DNA from: Pelagibacterales bacterium MED-G43
Lineage (GTDB): Bacteria; Pseudomonadota; Alphaproteobacteria; Pelagibacterales; Pelagibacteraceae
Direction of reading: 5' to 3'
Assembly: GCA_002457475.1 (NCBI GenBank)
Contig: NTJK01000020.1
Span: 1-11,488, forward strand
DNA length: 11,488 nucleotides
The notes under the pieces are model-generated. The model did no database searches, was not told the DNA's origin, and saw nothing but the letters and a program-made list of their open reading frames with translations. How positions within the stretch are numbered: the stretch's first letter is position 1; each line of letters opens with the position of its first letter. Below are positions 8,937 to 11,488 of the stretch, piece after piece. Both the position numbers and the translations under genes were made by a program.

Positions 8937-10853
8937 TTAATTTAAAGGCAACTTATTTGAGGCAAGCATATTTTTTATTAAATCTTCTCTTTTCATTATT
9001 TCTTGTTTATCAGAACCTAACTTTCTAACTGTAACTGTGTTTTCTGCAACTTCTTTTTTTCCACAAACAATAATAAATGGGATTTTTGCTAGAGAATGTT
9101 CTCTAACTTTATAATTTATTTTCTCATTTCTTAAATCCATTTCACATTTTATACCTTCTTTAAATAAATCTTCAAATAACTTTTTTACATAGTCATTGTT
9201 CTCTTCAGCTATAGGACACACAACAGCTTGTGCCGGTGACAGCCAAAAAGGTAATTTGCCGGCATAATTTTCAATTAAAATTCCTATAAATCTTTCTAAA
9301 GATCCAAATAGTGCGCGATGCAACATAACTGGTACTTTTTTATTACCATCTTTTGCTACATAAGATGCGCCTAATCTATTAGGTAAATTTAAATCCACTT
9401 GTAAAGTTCCACATTGCCAGTCTCTTCCAATAGCATCTCTTAAAACAAATTCAATTTTAGGACCATAAAAAGCTCCCTCTCCCTTATTAATTGTATACTC
9501 AAGTTTTGATTGCTTAATTGCAGACAAAAGTGCTGCTTCAGATTTATCCCACACGCTATCATCACCAACTCTTTTTTCAGGTCTATCAGAATATTTTAAA
9601 ATTACATTTTCAAAACCTAAATCTTTATAAATTTCTAAAATCAAATTTGTTACTGATAAGGACTCTTGTGTAATTTGATCTTCAGTACAGAAAATATGTG
9701 CGTCATCTTGTGTAAAAGCTCTTACTCTTAGTAATCCATGCAATGCACCAGAGGGTTCGTACCTATGTACTTTGCCAAACTCAGACAATTTTAATGGTAA
9801 ATCTCTATAGCTCTTTAAGCCTTGATTAAACACCTGAACACATCCAGGGCAGTTCATAGGCTTAACTGCAAAAGTTTTTTCATCAGGTGTTTCAGATGTA
9901 AACATGTGCTCTCCAAACTTATCCCAATGACCAGATTTTTCCCAAAGAGTTTTGTCAAGTAACTCAGGTGTATTAATCTCTTTATATCCAGCAAGTCTTT
10001 GTTTTGCTCGCATATATTCTACAAGCCTTTGAAATAGTAACCAGCCTTTTTCATGCCAAAAAACTGCTCCTGGACTTTCTTCTCTAAAATGAAAAAGGTC
10101 CATTTCTCTTCCTAACTTTCGGTGATCTCTTTTTTCAGCTTCCTCCAAACGGTGAAGATAATCATCTAGCTCTTTTTTTGTAGCCCAGCAAGTGCCATAA
10201 ATTCTTTGAAGCATTTCGTTGTTGGAGTCTCCTCTCCAATATGCTCCAGATACTTTAGTTAATTTAAAAGCTTTACCTATTTTTCCAGTTGAAGCTAAGT
10301 GGGGTCCTCTACATAGATCGTGCCACTTGCCGTGATGATAAATAGATACATCTTCTCCGGAGGGAATGCTTTCAATAATTTCTGCTTTATATTTTTCACC
10401 AATCTTTAAAAAATGTTTAACCGCGTCATTTCTTTTCCAAACTTCCCTATAAGTTTTTTCATCACGGTCAACTATCTCACCCATTTTTTTTTCAATTTTT
10501 TTTAAATCCTCTTCAGTGAATGGTTCTTTTCTTGAAAAATCATAATAAAAACCATTTTCTATTACTGGACCAATTGTTACTTGAGTGCCTGGATATAGTT
10601 CTTGAACCGCCATTGCTAAGATATGAGCAGCATCATGCCTAATGACTTCTAAACCCTCTTTGTCTTTAGGAGTAATAATTCTTACCTTAGCATCTTCAGT
10701 GATCTGATGACTTAGATCTTTTAGATTACCATCGACTTCCATTATTAACGCTATTTTTTCAAGTGACTTACTAATTTTTTTTGTTAAGTCAAAACCAGTA
10801 ATGGACTTTTCGAAATCTATTTTTTTTCCGTCTAATAATTGAATTTGCGGCAT
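8937..10853 (-). CDS. thrS: Threonyl-tRNA synthetase
   Basis: ThrRS charges tRNA-Thr and edits mis-attached serine. The 638-residue protein is full length, with all bacterial domains: a TGS domain (1-61); an editing domain (about 65-225) with HDAAH (His73, His77) and CRGPH (Cys181, His185), matching the E. coli editing residues; a class II catalytic core with zinc ligands Cys335 (MNCPGC), His386 (DDAHIF) and His512 (MLHRALFGS); motif 2 around 363-376 (HRYEPSGALHGLLR); and a C-terminal anticodon-binding domain (about 540-635). The ATG overlaps the upstream glycosyltransferase stop by one base (TAATG), and no Shine-Dalgarno is evident. This leaves no untranslated leader, so the tRNA-Thr-mimicking operator by which E. 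coli ThrRS represses its own message cannot sit in its usual place. Product identity is certain. Confidence 0.99.
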   Translation of the reverse strand: MPQIQLLDGKKIDFEKSITGFDLTKKISKSLEKIALIMEVDGNLKDLSHQITEDAKVRIITPKDKEGLEVIRHDAAHILAMAVQELYPGTQVTIGPVIENGFYYDFSRKEPFTEEDLKKIEKKMGEIVDRDEKTYREVWKRNDAVKHFLKIGEKYKAEIIESIPSGEDVSIYHHGKWHDLCRGPHLASTGKIGKAFKLTKVSGAYWRGDSNNEMLQRIYGTCWATKKELDDYLHRLEEAEKRDHRKLGREMDLFHFREESPGAVFWHEKGWLLFQRLVEYMRAKQRLAGYKEINTPELLDKTLWEKSGHWDKFGEHMFTSETPDEKTFAVKPMNCPGCVQVFNQGLKSYRDLPLKLSEFGKVHRYEPSGALHGLLRVRAFTQDDAHIFCTEDQITQESLSVTNLILEIYKDLGFENVILKYSDRPEKRVGDDSVWDKSEAALLSAIKQSKLEYTINKGEGAFYGPKIEFVLRDAIGRDWQCGTLQVDLNLPNRLGASYVAKDGNKKVPVMLHRALFGSLERFIGILIENYAGKLPFWLSPAQAVVCPIAEENNDYVKKLFEDLFKEGIKCEMDLRNEKINYKVREHSLAKIPFIIVCGKKEVAENTVTVRKLGSDKQEIMKREDLIKNMLASNKLPLN

Positions 10854-11488
10854 TAATTTTTAATTAATCTTTTATATTCTTTTAAATTAGATTGACACAT
10901 TGTTTCAACATCAAATTTTTTTGTGATATTTTTTCTGCCCTCATTCCCTATAGATCTTAATTCATCTGGTGATAATTGAATAACAGTATTTAAAATTTTA
11001 GCAAGCTCTCTAGGGTCATCGTACTGATATAAAAAGCCGGTTTTTTTATTAATAACTGTCTCTTTTGAACCACCAATGTTACTGGCAATAATTGGTTTAC
11101 CCATGGATTGAGATTCTACTGAAACTCTGCCGAATGCTTCGGGCTCTACTGAGGTAGAAACTACTACATCAGCCAAAGAATAAGCTAATGGCATCTCTTT
11201 ACAATGTTGGATAAATTTAACTTTTTTATTCAAGCTGTATCTTTGAACAAGATTAATTAATTTTTTCGAATAAACTTTTCTTCCTTGATCGGATCCTAGC
11301 ATAACTGCTTGAAAGTTAGTAAGGTTATAGTCTTCAATTAATATATTTAATGACTCAATAAACTTTTCTTGTCCTTTCCAATAAGTAAGCCTGCCTGGTA
11401 AAAGTATAGTAAATTTACTTGAGGAAAGACCCCACTCTTGTTTAAGTTTTTCTTGTTTAAGGGCTGATATATTTTTAGGATTAAAGTA
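10853..11488 (-). CDS. GT4 glycosyltransferase, C-terminal part (5' end outside window)
   Basis: The frame is open from the window edge at 11488 to a TAA at 10853, giving 211 residues. An internal ATG at 11302 is not the start, because the conserved sequence runs well above it: LLPGRLTYWKGQE (local residues 29-41) is the typical beginning of the second GT-B domain. Downstream come a VMLGSDQG strand (62-69), SLADVVVSTS and an E-x7-E donor-binding motif at Glu117/Glu125 (EAFGRVSVE), then the ASNIGGSKETV and NKKTGFL segments common to GT4 enzymes. About 150-180 N-terminal residues are missing if the protein has the usual length. GT4 enzymes transfer sugars with retention in lipopolysaccharide, capsule or glycolipid synthesis; the specific role is unknown. 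It belongs to the same transcription unit as thrS by the one-base overlap. Confidence 0.9.
   Translation of the reverse strand, partial: YFNPKNISALKQEKLKQEWGLSSSKFTILLPGRLTYWKGQEKFIESLNILIEDYNLTNFQAVMLGSDQGRKVYSKKLINLVQRYSLNKKVKFIQHCKEMPLAYSLADVVVSTSVEPEAFGRVSVESQSMGKPIIASNIGGSKETVINKKTGFLYQYDDPRELAKILNTVIQLSPDELRSIGNEGRKNITKKFDVETMCQSNLKEYKRLIKN

Noticed and set aside
10856..10930. Internal promoter for thrS inside the upstream glycosyltransferase
   Set aside because: TTGAAA and TATAAA are present but 26 bases apart, outside the workable spacing; other pairs match consensus poorly.
11300..11302. ATG as the start of the right-hand glycosyltransferase
   Set aside because: The same frame stays open to the window edge and encodes the conserved PGRL...KG segment upstream of this codon, so the true start is outside the window.

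Overview
The window is a compact, strongly AT-rich stretch from a bacterium with a streamlined genome. Every gene I can support is on the minus strand, so transcription runs from position 11488 down to 1. AT-rich composition, alphaproteobacterial-type LepA, PheS and L20 sequences, near-zero spacing and surface-glycan genes around a translation core all fit the SAR11 group (Pelagibacterales). That placement is an inference from sequence character, not from a marker-gene comparison.

Layout in transcription order: the C-terminal part of a GT4 glycosyltransferase (11488-10853, cut by the window edge); thrS (10853-8937); infC (8936-8391); rpmI (8330-8124); rplT (8122-7766); pheS (7717-6650); pheT (6653-4251); lepA (4251-2443); a second GT4-like glycosyltransferase (2443-1421); tRNA-Ser(GGA) (1421-1332); and a membrane-anchored SGNH/GDSL-hydrolase-like protein (1278-1, cut by the left edge). 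No gene-free stretch exceeds 60 bases.

The core (thrS, infC, rpmI, rplT, pheS, pheT, lepA) supplies two aminoacyl-tRNA synthetases, initiation factor 3, two large-subunit ribosomal proteins and the ribosome-associated GTPase LepA/EF4. The flanking genes look like envelope polysaccharide functions. They are joined to the core by one-base stop/start overlaps (TAATG at 10853, 4251 and 2443), which suggests read-through transcription and translational coupling across the functional boundary.

The most unusual points are gene junctions. The stop codon of the second glycosyltransferase shares its last base with the first base of tRNA-Ser, so RNase P maturation would remove the stop codon from the upstream message. 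infC starts with GTG directly after the thrS stop codon in the same frame. The leader regions that regulate the homologous enterobacterial genes have no room here. I see no mobile element, CRISPR array, rRNA or convincing intrinsic terminator, and no wholly new system: the genes are recognisable and the interest lies in their packing and context.
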